From Phoronis australis (Eukaryota > Phoronida > Phoronidae), in the NCBI GenBank assembly GCA_002633005.1, contig NMRA01000086.1, positions 1 to 64,000 on the forward strand: a stretch of DNA of 64,000 nucleotides, written 5' to 3'. The notes beneath the pieces are model-generated. The model searched no databases. It had not been told where the DNA came from and was given only the letters and a program-made list of their open reading frames with translations. How positions within the stretch are numbered: the stretch's first letter is position 1; every line of letters begins with the position of its first letter. Shown here piece after piece: positions 1 through 11,044 of the stretch. Made by a program: the position numbers and the translations under genes.

Positions 1-850
1 GCCCAGCTGCCGAAGGCAGCGCGTGGAGGCTCCCGCGCGGCACTTAAGTTGGCCCCAGCCCAGCTGCCTAAGGCAGCGCGGGCAGGCTCCCGCGCGGCAC
101 TTAGGCGGGCCCCAGCCCAGCTGCCGAAGGCAGCGCAGGCTAGCTCCGGCGCAGCACTTAGGCGGGCACCGGCCCAGCTGCCGAAGGCAGCGCGGGCAGG
201 CTCCGGCGCAGCACGTAAGCGGGCCCAGGCCCAGCTGCGAAGGCAGCGCGGGCAGGCTCCGGCGCAGCACTTAGGCTTGCCCCGGCCCAGCTGCCGAAGG
301 CAGCGCGGGCAGGCTCCGGCGCAGCACTTAGGCGGGCCCCGGCACAGCTGCCGAAGGCGGCGCGGGCAGGCTCTGGCGCAGCACTTAGGCGGGCCCCGGC
401 CCAGCTGCCGAAGGCAGCGCGGGCATTCTCCGGCGCGGCACTTAGGCGGGCCATAGCCCAGCTGCCGAAGGCAGTGCGGGCAGGCTCCGACGCGGCACTT
501 AGGCGGGCTCCAGCCCAGCTGCCGAAGGCAGCGCGGGCAGGCTCCGGCGCGGCACTTAGGCGGGCCCCAGCCCAGCTGCCGAAGGCAGCGCAGGCAGGCT
601 CCGGCGCGGCACTTAGGCGGGCCCCAGCCCAGCTGCCGAAGGCAGCGCGGGCAGGCTCCGGCGCAGCACTTAGGCGGGCCATAGCCCAGCTGCCGAAGGC
701 AGTGCGGGCAGGCTCCGGCGCGGCACTTAGGCGGGCCCCCGCCCAGCTGCCGAAGGCAGCGCAGGCGGGCTCCGGCGTGGCACCTGGGCGGGCCCCAGCC
801 CAGCTGCCGAAGGCAGCGCAGGCGGGCTCCGGCGTGGCAGCTGGGCGGGG
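1..850. repeat. GC-rich 57-bp minisatellite, about 15 copies
   Basis: A 57-bp unit (core CAGCTGCCGAAGGCAGCG) repeats head to tail from the left window edge to about 850, with point variants and one single-base deletion near 236. Because 57 is a multiple of three, long frames stay open on both strands. The plus strand reads as a 19-residue repeat, APAQLPKAARAGSGAALRR, and the minus strand as an Ala/Gly/Pro-rich 19-mer. The deletion breaks the plus frame, there is no recognisable domain, and both strands are equally open, so I read this as a CpG-rich minisatellite rather than a gene. The array continues beyond the left edge. Confidence 0.9.
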
Positions 851-898
851 GCCCGTTGCCGTTGCCGCTGCCGCTGCCGCTGCCGTTGCCGTTGCCGT
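851..898. repeat. GCCGTT/GCCGCT hexanucleotide run
   Basis: About eight hexanucleotide units alternating GCCGTT and GCCGCT abut the end of the 57-bp minisatellite. They look like a simple-repeat tail of that array. Confidence 0.8.
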
Positions 899-1859
899 GA
901 ATCGTTTTATCATTGTACACAAACGTGTTGTTGGTTATTTATGTCATCCAGTGGAATATCCTTCAGCTGTTTATTGTTTTGTAATCAAACCACGTTTGAA
1001 CATTCTGACGGCAGTCACTTAATCTAGACCCCTGAAGCTCATGTTAATCTAATGCATGCTATATTGCCACATCTACCCTTGCGACTTTTTCGTTAATTCT
1101 ATATAGGATCTTATGGGTATAGAGTAATATGATAAACGTTATTGCTGAAATACTTTGAATACATGTGACAGTAGAACATAAAAATTTGACCGTAAGAAAC
1201 TAACGCTTGAAATTTAACTTTATTGTAAGTTTTACAAAAGTTAACCTATACTAAAATATGTGAATATATAAACCCTAATACAAACTGCACAAATACGGAT
1301 TTTAAAACAAAACTTAAGATCGGATTCATTCATGCAATGACAGTAGAAATGTCTCCGAGATCACATCAAATTCTGTAAATACGTTTGCGCAGAGTCTACA
1401 TACAAAACTGAGCATCAAAAAGTACATACAGTACTGGTACTTTCATATTTAGGAAAACCTATGGAACGCTTGATCACATAACGATATGAGATATTAAACA
1501 TGTTGAAATTCTATCAACCGGCGGGCAGTATGCATTGGAGCACAGAAAGAGATACGCAACTGATTTTGACAGGGAGACTACACATATAGAATTTTTTAGT
1601 TATAGAGTAGGCTTGGACATATAGCTTTTTCCGTCTTCGTGAGATGTCATAGCCATCCATAGTGAAACTAATTATAATATGACCAAATATGCAATCTCTT
1701 GTACAATCTTTAAAGGATCACCACTTTAATATAAGTTGTGCAGTACAGAAGTTCCTAACAATCTACTTTCAAAACACATAACAGTACCCTTGATAATGAT
1801 ATTCAAGTTCATGTGGTTTACCATAATGCCCACATACTGCAAGAAGTTCAAAAATATCA
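899..1859. other. AT-rich intergenic sequence, nothing recognised
   Basis: No plausible coding frame, RNA gene or repeat structure was seen between the minisatellite and the TTAA-flanked transposon. Confidence 0.5.
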
Positions 1860-2197
1860 TTAAAGGCGAAGGCAACCTTTTTCCATGTCATTTTGAGCTA
1901 AAATAAGGTTGGTTGTTTATCCTAGACATATTTTCCACTAAATTACAGCTTTTCGTAATTTTATTAATTTCTCGTCCGCTACTCCGGAAGTGACGTTTTA
2001 GGAGGCAAGCGTTTCCCGCCACTTGGTTTTGAGTTGACTTTACCGTGCGAATCTGTTCTATTCTACTTTTGTTTTGTGTTGTTTTCCAACAATTGTCGCC
2101 ACCACTTTCCATCGGCGAGTATTCTGCGGCAAGATAAGTTAGTAGAGAACTCAACTACGTTGGATTTAGGGAATGTTTAGTGTGTTGTAAGCTGTAA

Positions 2198-2585
2198 ATG
2201 GCTGGTGTCGGTGACCCGTATCACAGTGACAGTAGTGTGAGTGACGGAGACCTTGTTCACAGCAGTGGTGACGAGGAATTTTTTCACGGACATTCAGTGG
2301 GTGGGTACATGTTTGAGTCCGAGAGTAACGACGCAGAGTACGCACAGGCACAGGCAGCTGTTGAGAGAAACGGCTACTGAGGACAGACGTGGTGACACAT
2401 CTTGGTGCAAATGCACTGTGTGTGTTGTTATGCCTACCTCAATGGAATGCTTGTGCTGTTCAGAGTTCGACGAGGCCAAGCCACTACTGGACATGGTTAA
2501 GTGGACCTCCGGCATACCACGGACGGAGGAACAACTGTCCCACTCAGTTGCCAGAGTCTCCGCGACACACTCCACTAGATGGTGA
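2198..2585 (+). pseudogene. Acidic/Cys-rich transposon protein fragment, P2X7-tail-like zinc motif
   Basis: An acidic start (2198-2380) changes frame and continues at about 2370-2585 with a WCKCTVC...ECLCC cluster. This pattern (Trp-Cys-x-Cys, then Met-Pro-Thr, then Cys-x-Cys-Cys) resembles the zinc-binding P2X7 intracellular-type domain that recurs in invertebrate transposon-associated proteins. It runs towards the THAP remnant, so the two fragments are convergent inside the element. The frame break and short length mark it as non-functional. The domain match is from memory of the family pattern. Confidence 0.5.
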
Positions 2586-2637
2586 CCTGAGCACCCAAAC
2601 TGCTTACATCGTATCGTGTGACTCCCTCGCCACACAC

Positions 2638-3256
2638 CTAACACCTTCTAAATAGACAAGTCCACAATAAACTTATCAAAGTTTGGCTCACGATCTGTTC
2701 ACTGAACGACAATCTGTCCTCTCCACTGGGTGTCGAACTGGGCCTGTAATCACTCCCACAACTCAATATCGCTGCAGGGCTGCTTAGAGGCTCTGGGCTG
2801 GTGAAAACAGCACAGGGCGAATCACTACTGGTTCCAGGAATTGCACGCTCTGGGGTACGTTCGGAGGCAAGGGTGACAGTAGATGAAGTGCTTCCACTGG
2901 CTCCAGTTACTGTACTGGCCACAGCTCGCAAAGCTTCTCGCCTCAAAAACGCACTTCTCGGGGGTGGCGACGAGGCACTCCCGGGAATCAACACAGACGG
3001 AATGGCATCCTTCTTCAGGCGTTGTTTCGCAGGGACCTTCATCAGTTCAGCGTACAAATCCCTTTCGTAACTGGAGGGCAGAAAGTGCTTGCCACACACA
3101 CGGTAATTCTCCACTGCTTTGTACGTTGCGTGGACGGGTAACGCTGCGTTCTCCACATGAACGAGCCAAGTACGGCGGAAAGCGAGGCAAAGGTACTCCC
3201 AAAGCGCGCGTGAGCCGATAACTAGTACATTCCGGTACGCAGCAGCAGTGTGGCAT
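2638..3256 (-). pseudogene. THAP zinc-finger transposase N-terminus, frameshifted
   Basis: The frame beginning at 3256 starts MPHCCCVPECTSYR, giving the first cysteine pair of a C2CH THAP finger. The second half lies in a different frame (within 3318-2638) and contains RVCGKHF, the Cys-x2-His pair, followed by the typical linker KQRLKKDAIPSVLIPG. A shift near 3170-3190 therefore separates the two halves. The downstream text rich in Ser, Pro and acidic residues matches the THAP fragment of copy 2 around 44300. No catalytic core follows. It lies inside the TTAA element and points inward from the right TIR. Confidence 0.75.
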
Positions 3257-3525
3257 GTTGACTGACTAGTAAATGAAAGCAAACGAGGACGGAACTTAAC
3301 ACAACCGAGGTAGAACAATTTCTGACTCGGCAGCTCTCACTGTCAGACTATATGAAAAGAAATTTGCGCGAAATGCTTGACTCCTAAAACGTCACTTCCG
3401 CAGTAGCGGACGAGTAATTAATAAAACTACGAAAAGCTGAAATTAAGTGGAAAATATGTCTAGGATAACCAACCAACCTTATTTTAGCTCAAAATGACAT
3501 GGAAAAAGGTTGCCTTCGCCTTTAA

Positions 3526-3996
3526 CTGAGGGTAAGAACAAGATCTTCGGCATACATAAGATGATTGACGTACACAGGAGATATGACTACACAGACAATT
3601 ATAGAGTCACTCAAACATAATAGAAGTCCAACCATGTCCACATTGAAAATGTTGCCCAATAGTATACCATCTTGTCTAACGCCATTTGAAGCTTTGAAGA
3701 ATGTTGACTGGAACAGGCTTTTTCAAGACAATTGGTGGAGAATATTCGAATAAAAATTCTTAGTTTGCTTCGATGCATTATTAACCGTCTTGTTAGCCAA
3801 GGAAATTCAGGTCAATCAGCTTTAAGGAAGAAATCCCCACCTCTAGTTATTAAAATGACGTCATGAAATCTTGAGACTGTTGTGGATCGTGTTTGTGGTA
3901 CTGCAGGAAATTTGGTGCACTGTAACTGGTTGTGACGCCGTGGTCCCGCATGTTAATGATAGACAAGTCAATCAAAGTCCAGTGGTTTAACGACTG
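3526..3996. other. Spacer between two mobile elements, nothing recognised
   Basis: A short open frame (3565-3753) has no recognisable motif and poor coding character. A TGACGTCA palindrome occurs near 3854, but no gene follows. Confidence 0.4.
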
Positions 3997-4804
3997 TATG
4001 GGCAGCGAAAAGGTTCAAAATAGACAACACTGCCAAATAAACAAGTTACTTTTTAAACAGACAGGTTATTTGGTTCAGTTTTGGCAAACAGACAGGTTAT
4101 TTGGTTAAATTTTGACAAACAGACAGGTTATTTGGTTAATTTGCGACAAACAGACAGGTTATTTAGCGAACGAACAAGTTAGTTGCTCCGAACAGACAGG
4201 TTACTCGCGCCGAACGAACAGGTTACTTGTCGAACGAACAGGTCACTTCTACCAAACAGACAGGTTAGTCATCGAATGAACATGTTGGTCTTGCCAAACA
4301 GACGTAGTACTCGAACAGACAGGACAGAGGGCGCTGTCCCAACTCAAGAAATAGTTGACGTCACGAAGTCATGAGCCCCGCAATGAGCACAAAAATTCCA
4401 AAAAGTTGTTTTGGTGGTCTGTTGCAGTGGAGAATTTCTTTCGTAGGACTGTTCTCAATTTGTCAACGACCATTCTTAAATAAATTTATGGAATCGTGAT
4501 GTGTTTGCTTGTTTAAACCAAGCTGCCAAATGCTAGATTGAACTGTTCACGAACACGAACACGTACGTAAATAAGTATTCAAAGCTTGGTTCGGCCACCC
4601 CGCCAATTAATTGTTATTCCATAATTTGAGGTCAAACCGTTAATATTATGACCTACAATCATGTGTGATCAGGTTTGTTACTTTAGCATTCTTGACCTGT
4701 TTATTTGACGAATCACTTGTCTGTTTAGCAAACCACTTGTCTGTTTGTCAAACCACTTGTTTATTTGGCGCTGGTGTCTATTTTGAACCTTTTCGCTGCC
4801 CATA
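3997..4804. mobile_element. Foldback element with AAACAGACAGG subterminal repeats
   Basis: The ends TATGGGCAGCGAAAAGG and the inverse CCTTTTCGCTGCCCATA are flanked by a 6-bp direct repeat CGACTG (3991-3996 and 4805-4810), taken as the target duplication. Next to the left end, about ten short tandem repeats built on ACAGACAGGTTA run from 4055 to 4325. Inverted versions (CACTTGTCTGTTT) sit at 4690-4770. No transposase frame is present, so it is a non-autonomous foldback element of unknown superfamily. Confidence 0.75.
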
Positions 4805-5589
4805 CGACTGGCAAAGACACTGAAATTAAATAAAGCCATTAAGACTAAATGAAATTAACATCCGAGAAGGAATGTAACACAGATCACCCGAAATGAAATT
4901 ACAAAACTACCAGTCCTCTGCTCCGCAGATTTAGAGACTATGCCCTGAAACCAGGTGTGAAACCGTGTGCAAGAGCAAAGTCGGATATCTGATTTTTCAC
5001 TCATCTCATGATGCACGACCTCACGGAAGAGGCAACTTCCGGGATTTTTTACCTTTCCGACTTTGGAGTTATTTTGTCTAGGTGGTTCAGGGACATCTTT
5101 GCTTCACTGCCACTGGTGGCGAAGTCACTGTCCTACTTGTCCAGGTCCTTTATGACTCAAAAAATAACGTATACATTTCTCCCAACTTTGAAGGTTTATA
5201 TCTCTAGCATTTGTGTAAAACTTTCAAATATTGTGATCTAAACACTGTTCACAAAACGACATTAAAATAATTGTATTTTAGTGCCTCTCGAAATGACCAA
5301 GAAATCTTCGGTAATGTACACTGCGATATTGCATTTATTTACATTTTTCCTTTACCGCTACTACAATCATGCTGCACAGCCGTCGATGACAATAAGTCAC
5401 GGGTTTCTGGGCTCATAGACCTTCAGACTAGTTTCGAACTAAATAGCTTAACTTCCTGTCGGATTGGTGAGCCTTCGGCCTTACAGGGCCTTTTTAAAAC
5501 ATTTTAATAGTCGCATAATTTGCCTTCAGACATGTTAAGCTTCGGAGTATCGAGCTCCACCTTATTTATTATAATGCACTATGACTGAG

Positions 5590-5800
5590 TTTTGCTGTTC
5601 TACGTATCTTATCTTCTTATTATTACTCTGCGCGTGTAAGCGCAGACTACTGTTGTTCCTGGGTTTTCTTCAATTTTATTCTTCTTATTACTCTGCGCGT
5701 ACTGTTCTAAGTATATTATCTTCTTATTACTCTGCGCGTTCAAGCGCAGAGTTTTTGCTGTTCTACGTATTTTATCTTCTTATACTTATTCTTCCTCCCT
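5590..5800. repeat. Three short tandem units with a CTGCGC hairpin
   Basis: Three imperfect copies of TATCTTCTTATTACTCTGCG occur in about 200 bp. Each is followed by a partial inverted complement (AAGCGCAGA), so each unit could form a small hairpin. Part of the local repeat block. Confidence 0.5.
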
Positions 5801-8089
5801 TTTCAGCTTGTTATTACTCTTACATCGATTCACTTAAAACAATCATATTCACTGTGATTAATACGATAGTTAAGGGATTTTTATTGGTTATATTTTTTAC
5901 CCAAAATGCACCGGAATGACCTGAAACAGGTCAAGGAGTGCATTCTGTCAAAATGTTTCTTCTTCTACAGGTTTTTATATAGACTCTTTGAACTTTGTTA
6001 ATAAGTAGGGACTAAAGTAGTGCATAAGAAATTTACACGGATTTCCAATCGGACCAAGAGAACTGAGTTTCTGGGTCAAAGGTCATTAGGTGCAAAAGTG
6101 ATTTTTGAGCTAGACCTTTCATATTCATGCATGTGGCTTCCAGTCACACAAGAAGTTCAGTCACAAACTTTGGGGTCATTACGTGCAACTTTGGGGTCAT
6201 TAAGTGCAGTTTTCTCTTAAATAGACTTTTTCAACCTTCTCGTTCTTACATTATTCATTATCGAGAGGGTTCATATTCATGGTGGCAATGTAATTCTATT
6301 GATTACTTGGGTTTGACTCAAAATGCACCGGAATGACCCGAAATGGGTCAAAGAGTGCATTCCGTCAAATTGCTTCCACTTCTACATTTTTAGATAGACA
6401 AAGAAGACGCAGATACTAGAGAAGTGCACCCGAAATTTACGTGGTGTTAAAATCGGATAATGGGAACTGAGTTTCCGGGCAAGGGTCATTAAGTGCAAAA
6501 ACATTTTTTGAGCTAGAGCTTACATAATCGGGTATATACTTTTCATTCGTAAAGGAAATTCACTCACAAACTTTGGGGTCATTAGGTGCAAATGTGGGTT
6601 CATTTGATGCAATTTTCCGTTGATATTCTTACTTTTCACTCTTGCTCTCATAGTTACCAGGGACATCGCTCCCTTTCACACAAAGGCTGCAACTTTTATG
6701 CAATGTAATGCGCCTATACTTCACTATGCATGTGCATACACCCCGCATAGTTGTAAGTGCGCATACGCAATTGCATTCTAGTTTTAGTCTCCGGTTGTTA
6801 ATTTTCGCCTTCCCTCCTTCTTGTTCCGTTTTGGTTATCCGTGGGCTGCGTGGTATCGTTGTTGCGTGGGTATGGTGATCAAATATAAAAAAGTGCATTA
6901 ATAAAATTTACAAACAATCGAGATATCAACTAATGTTTTTAATTTGCCACTCCCATATTAATTGAGAAATCCTTGTCTGTGCCACGGCAGAAGTCGATCA
7001 TGGGAACCACTGTTCAGCTACTTGTGGCATCTGCAAAGGAATTCACCATTGAACCTTGAACCCGGAACGTAATTTGGATTCAGCCATGCTATTTTTCTTA
7101 GTATGTTATGGCTTGTGTTAGTATGTTAGTGCAATTGTTAGTCGTTATTAGAAATAGCATTAGTGTCAGTGCAAATGTACCAGTAAGACAAGTAACAAAC
7201 CTTTAGTCCAAGCCAATAGTAACGGATTTGATAGATACAAAGATCCATCCATTTGAAGTACATGTGTGTCATCACCTCTCAAATACTAAAACATGAGTTC
7301 AACCTAAAGTACAACAAAAATACAGTAAACACTTAAATCTTATTACAATAATCTGGACATAACACATTTGTCACAGGTAGAGAGCTGTAACTGCAAGTGT
7401 CAGCGAGACCAAATTACATTCAGTAATGAAAGTTATATAACTCTATCGTCCCCTATATGTCTGGTAAGACCGCATCTCATGGGCGTGCCTTCACGGAAGA
7501 GGCAACTTGCTGGCATCTTTTTAGATTTCCGTCTCTGGTGTTATTTTGTGTTGGTGGTCCGGTGACATCTTTCGTTCACTGCCAGTGGTTGAGAGGTCAA
7601 GGTCCTGCTTGTTCAGGTTCTGTATAACCCTCGAAAATAGCTGTTCAGATTTAGGACAAATGCCACATACTATAATCTAAACACCTATCACAACACAAAA
7701 ATGAATTGATCATAGTTTACAACATCAACTGGGTCTCTGTGATCACTTCCCGAATATTTTTATCAAATATATTTCGATTATGCTATATTGATACCAATCT
7801 ACAATAAGGTTAAAAGGAAATCAACCCATAACAAGGGGTAAAAACATACGACCTCAATTTTAAACTAGAGGTGAGAAAGAGTTGGCCCAAGTTTTGAATT
7901 CCCGGTATTCATGGTTCCCAAGTTCTGCAAGTCCACAAATACATAAATCCGAAGATCCGCACAAATCCTGAAGTCCATTAGTTCGAAAGCTAAAAGTTCG
8001 AAATTTTATGACACGAGGTTCTGAACAGTGACTTTCAGCAAAACGTTCGGGGGTTTGTAAGCACGTGCCTGTTTGAAACCAGGGCCCGG

Positions 8090-8217
8090 TCTCTAATTTT
8101 TGTACTCGAGCATAGAATAATAGACACTTATCTTGAGTTCGCCCAAAAGTAGAGTAGAAAATTCCAAACCTAATTTCGAGTTCCATTTCGAGTAAAAAGA
8201 TTGGAGACCGGGCCCAG
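8090..8217. mobile_element. Short MITE with GGGCCCGGTCTC ends (copy 1)
   Basis: A 128-bp element begins CAGGGCCCGGTCTC and ends with the inverted counterpart GAGACCGGGCCCAG. Its inner 110 bp (TACTCGAGCATAGAATA through TCGAGTAAAAAGATTGG) are nearly identical to the right part of the longer element at 56663-57069. No target duplication is obvious and no frame is present. Ends of the form CAGGG are compatible with hAT-type MITEs, but that is a guess. Confidence 0.75.
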
Positions 8218-8936
8218 TTCTTCAAAGAGCCAGTGTCTCTGAGAAGGATCCAAACAAAAATTTTCAATTAGCACTGAGCTGTCGCTTTAATTTACATTTT
8301 CATATTTCGGTTCACCGAAACTAAAATTTTGCTGCTCTGCTGTCGTTGAGGTTTTGTGGTATCATAGATGTTCGAACCAGTTTTGAACTAACTAGCTTTC
8401 TTTTCGGCCAGATAAGGCTTTTTTAAGAACATTTTCAATAGACGTATTTTGGGTGTCAGGACTTCAGAACCTTCAGAGTGTCGAAATGTACCCTATTTAT
8501 ACTAAAGCTGTATGAAATGCAAGAAACGTTGGATCACCTTCGTCTTAAACCCTTCTTCTTCCGTTTTTGGTATCCGTGGGTCGCAGCATATCGTTGGAGT
8601 ATGGGTATAGTGTGTAAATAGACAAAAACTTGTGTAATAAAACTTTCAAGTAATCGACAAGTCGCCTGTTTTCAGTTTGCCGCTCGGATGCTAGTTAAAA
8701 AATCCTCGACCCTGTGTCGGCAGAAATCGACCACGGGAACTACTGCTCAAGTCCATCTGGTTGTGGCATCTGCAGAGGAATTAAAAACAACACCATTCAG
8801 CATGCATTTTGAGACCTTGAACTTAATTTTCGTTTTTTCATGCGCCCTCACGGAATAGGCAAGTTGCTGGGGGCGAGGTCAACTTCTGTATGATCTTTAA
8901 TGTCTACATTTCTCTAACAAAAGGTTTATATCCCAG

Positions 8937-10680
8937 ACAAGAGCAACGCGGAGCGTTGAAATGCGCCCACGAACGCATCGCAAATGGTGTGCTTTTAGGG
9001 TTCTTTATTTGTATCATAAAAATTGCCACTAGCTGGGGCAAAAACGTACAATCCATCTAAAAACGGGAACATTCCACTTTTCATAAAAATCTTTCAAGGA
9101 ACTTCAGAGAAACAAAGGAAAACAGAACAAAATGAAATTGCCACTTGTAGGCACAGTGTCCGTTCCATCCGCCTGAAAGTCGTCGTCTGTTATCTTCATA
9201 TAAATTCATTTACTAAATTTAATAAGGATCCTGCAGTGGGTTTTGGAGATACAGCTAGGGGTGCAAAACAAAACAAAACTACCACTAGGAGGCGCCACAG
9301 TAGTCAGTTGCCATCATCAAACGTCCTCTTCACACTGAAAACATTTACGCCAATTTTCAAAACCATCCCTAGAATGCTTCAGTTGAGCGAGGGGTAAACG
9401 CCAAAAAAAGGTTTGAAAAACAGCAAAAATGGCCACCAGGTGGCGCAAAATACCTCGATTCCATCCAAAAAAACAGGGTGATAGCGTCATCTCACCAACA
9501 GATGCCTATATTCAAAAAATTTATGAAAATCTGTTGAGGACCTTTGAAAATACAGACTGATAAACGTAAAAACTAAAATTGCCACTAGGGGGCACACCAG
9601 TAGTCAGATCCGTCCGAAAGTCGTCGTCGTCCAGTGTTAACATCATATAAATACAACTGCTAAATCAAGTAAAGATCCTTCAAACGGTTTAATAGATACA
9701 GTCGTGAGCGCAAAAAATGCCACTAGGAGGCACCACAGTAGTCAAACTCGTAGGAAAATCGTCAATCGTCTACTTCATAGTAAGAACATACATGCAAATT
9801 TTCACAATTATCCTGAAAGCGGTTTGGTTGACAGACGAGTGGAGGCCAAAAACACAGACACGAAAACAGTCAAAATGACCACTAGGTGGCGCAAAGTAGA
9901 TCGAATTCATCTGAAAACAGAGAGATAGCGTCAACTCATTAACAGATGCCTGTATGCCAAATTTTATGGAAATACATTGAGGACCTTAGAACATACAGAG
10001 GTAAACGCAAAAAAATAAAATCGTCACTAGGTGGCCCACCAGTAGTCAGATCCGTCTGAAAGTCGTCGTCCTCCGTTGTTAACATCATGTAAATACACTT
10101 ACTAAATTTAGTAAAGATCCTGCGAACGGTTTAGAGGATACAGCCATTAGGCGCAAAAAAACTGCCACTAGGAGGCGCCACAGAAGTCGAAGTCGACGGA
10201 AAATCATCTTCAGCCGTCCACTTCATAGTAAGAACATACATGCCAATTTTCACAATCATCCTTTGAGCGGTTTGGTTGATAGAGAGGTGGACGCAAAAAA
10301 CAGATACGAAAACAGTAATGGCCACTAGGTAGCGCAAACTACGTCAAATCCATCTGAAATCGGAAGTATAGCGTCATCTCACTAATAGTTGCTTATATAT
10401 CGAATTTTAGGAAAATCCGTTCAGGACTTTTGAATACCCAAAGGTAAACGTAAAAAACTAAAATTGCCACTAGGGGGCACACCGGTAGTCGGATCTGTCC
10501 GAAAGTTCACTCATGCCGTCTCATCTACGGAAGGAAAGTGCAAAATTTCATGAACATTCGTCAACAAAGACGTTTTGGAGATAGAGCAGCGGATGCCGGA
10601 CGCCGGATGGCCGCCGGGACGGCCGCCGGGACGGACGCCGGACGGACGTCGATGGCGGCATAATGCGTCTACATATAAGT
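8937..10680 (+). mobile_element. HINE/Helentron-like element with about 148-bp core repeats (copy 1)
   Basis: From the left it holds an end hairpin (CAACGCGGAGCGTTG), a subterminal ATGCGCCCAC, about eleven core monomers, then a GACGG/GCCGGACG-rich microsatellite (10590-10650) and the end segment GGCGGCATAATGCG. Most monomers contain a CCACTAGGnGGCGC-type motif; well-formed examples start at 9282, 9433, 9582, 9720, 9879, 10165, 10322 and 10467. Three monomer types alternate A-B-C, giving a higher-order period of about 440 bp. No protein is encoded. Palindromic end, subterminal inverted repeats, tandem core and (ACGG)n-like microsatellite match the architecture of HINE/pearl-type non-autonomous Helentrons. 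The assignment is inferred from architecture. Confidence 0.6.
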
Positions 10681-11044
10681 ATGTTGAGGGACTGTGCGCT
10701 GAAACAGGTGTGAAACAGTGTACATGAACAAAGACAGAAGCCTGGATGACTGGCGAGTAGATTTTTCACTTTGCTTTTCCAAATCAAACAAGTGTTGGGT
10801 AAAGTTTTGATGGCTCATAGAATGCATAAAGTTAAACATGTAATTATATCCATGACGTTTACAGCTGAACGTCAACATACCTTTTGGCTCTGGTGTTAAT
10901 CGTGTAAGTGGTACTGCGACACCTTTGGTACACTGTCACTTCTCGCAACGTCAAATGATCTGAATTGAAAACTACAAGTGAGATAGAGTGTGGGTAGAAG
11001 GTATGAAACCACGATGTTCGAGGGTTTGAACGTTTACAATTCCA
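10681..11044. repeat. Unit of the 4.9-17.3 kb repeat between two core-repeat elements
   Basis: Begins with the GAAACAGGTGTGAAACAGTG segment and continues through the CTTTTCCAAATCAAACAAGT text that recurs at 12970 and 14960. Non-coding. Confidence 0.6.

Larger units (their letters stand above)
1864..3521. mobile_element. Kolobok-like DNA transposon, TTAA target site, about 150-bp TIRs (copy 1)
   Basis: The ends are AGGCGAAGGCAACC and its inverse. The first 150 bp or so (1864-2010) are repeated inverted at 3372-3521. Both ends are flanked by TTAA (1860-1863 and 3522-3525), the expected target duplication. Inside are remnants of a THAP-domain protein on the minus strand and a Cys-rich protein on the plus strand. 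TTAA duplication plus a THAP zinc finger is the hallmark of the Kolobok superfamily; PiggyBac also uses TTAA but lacks THAP. At 1658 bp it is too short for a full transposase, and no DDE core was seen, so it is a deletion derivative. A sister copy lies at 43980-44871. Confidence 0.85.
4900..8935. repeat. Diverged dispersed-repeat units (first copies of the 4.9-17.3 kb block)
   Basis: Signature segments recur in similar order: a GAAACCAGGTGTGAAAC segment (4945), a CACGGAAGAGGCAAC segment (5020, 7492), a CCGTTTTGGTTATCCGTGGG segment (6825, 8570), a GGCATCTGCAGAGGAATT segment (7027, 8765) and a GTTAGTATGTTAG segment (7117). No frame carries a recognisable protein. I read this as non-coding repeat units of about 1.5-2.7 kb amplified locally and diverged. 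A tandem duplication of about 415 bp lies inside (5890-6190 and 6305-6600). Confidence 0.65.

Noticed and set aside
158-922. Minus-strand 254-residue Ala-rich frame
   Set aside because: It lies over the 57-bp minisatellite, whose period keeps both strands open. No domain or splice context.
2294-2644. Minus-strand frame inside the TTAA element as an independent gene
   Set aside because: It is a shifted-frame continuation of the decayed THAP protein; the WDSCSS text matches copy 2 at 44550.
7860-8267. Minus-strand 135-residue frame
   Set aside because: Runs across the 128-bp MITE at 8090-8217. The same peptide text reappears at 56934-57143 only because the MITE does.
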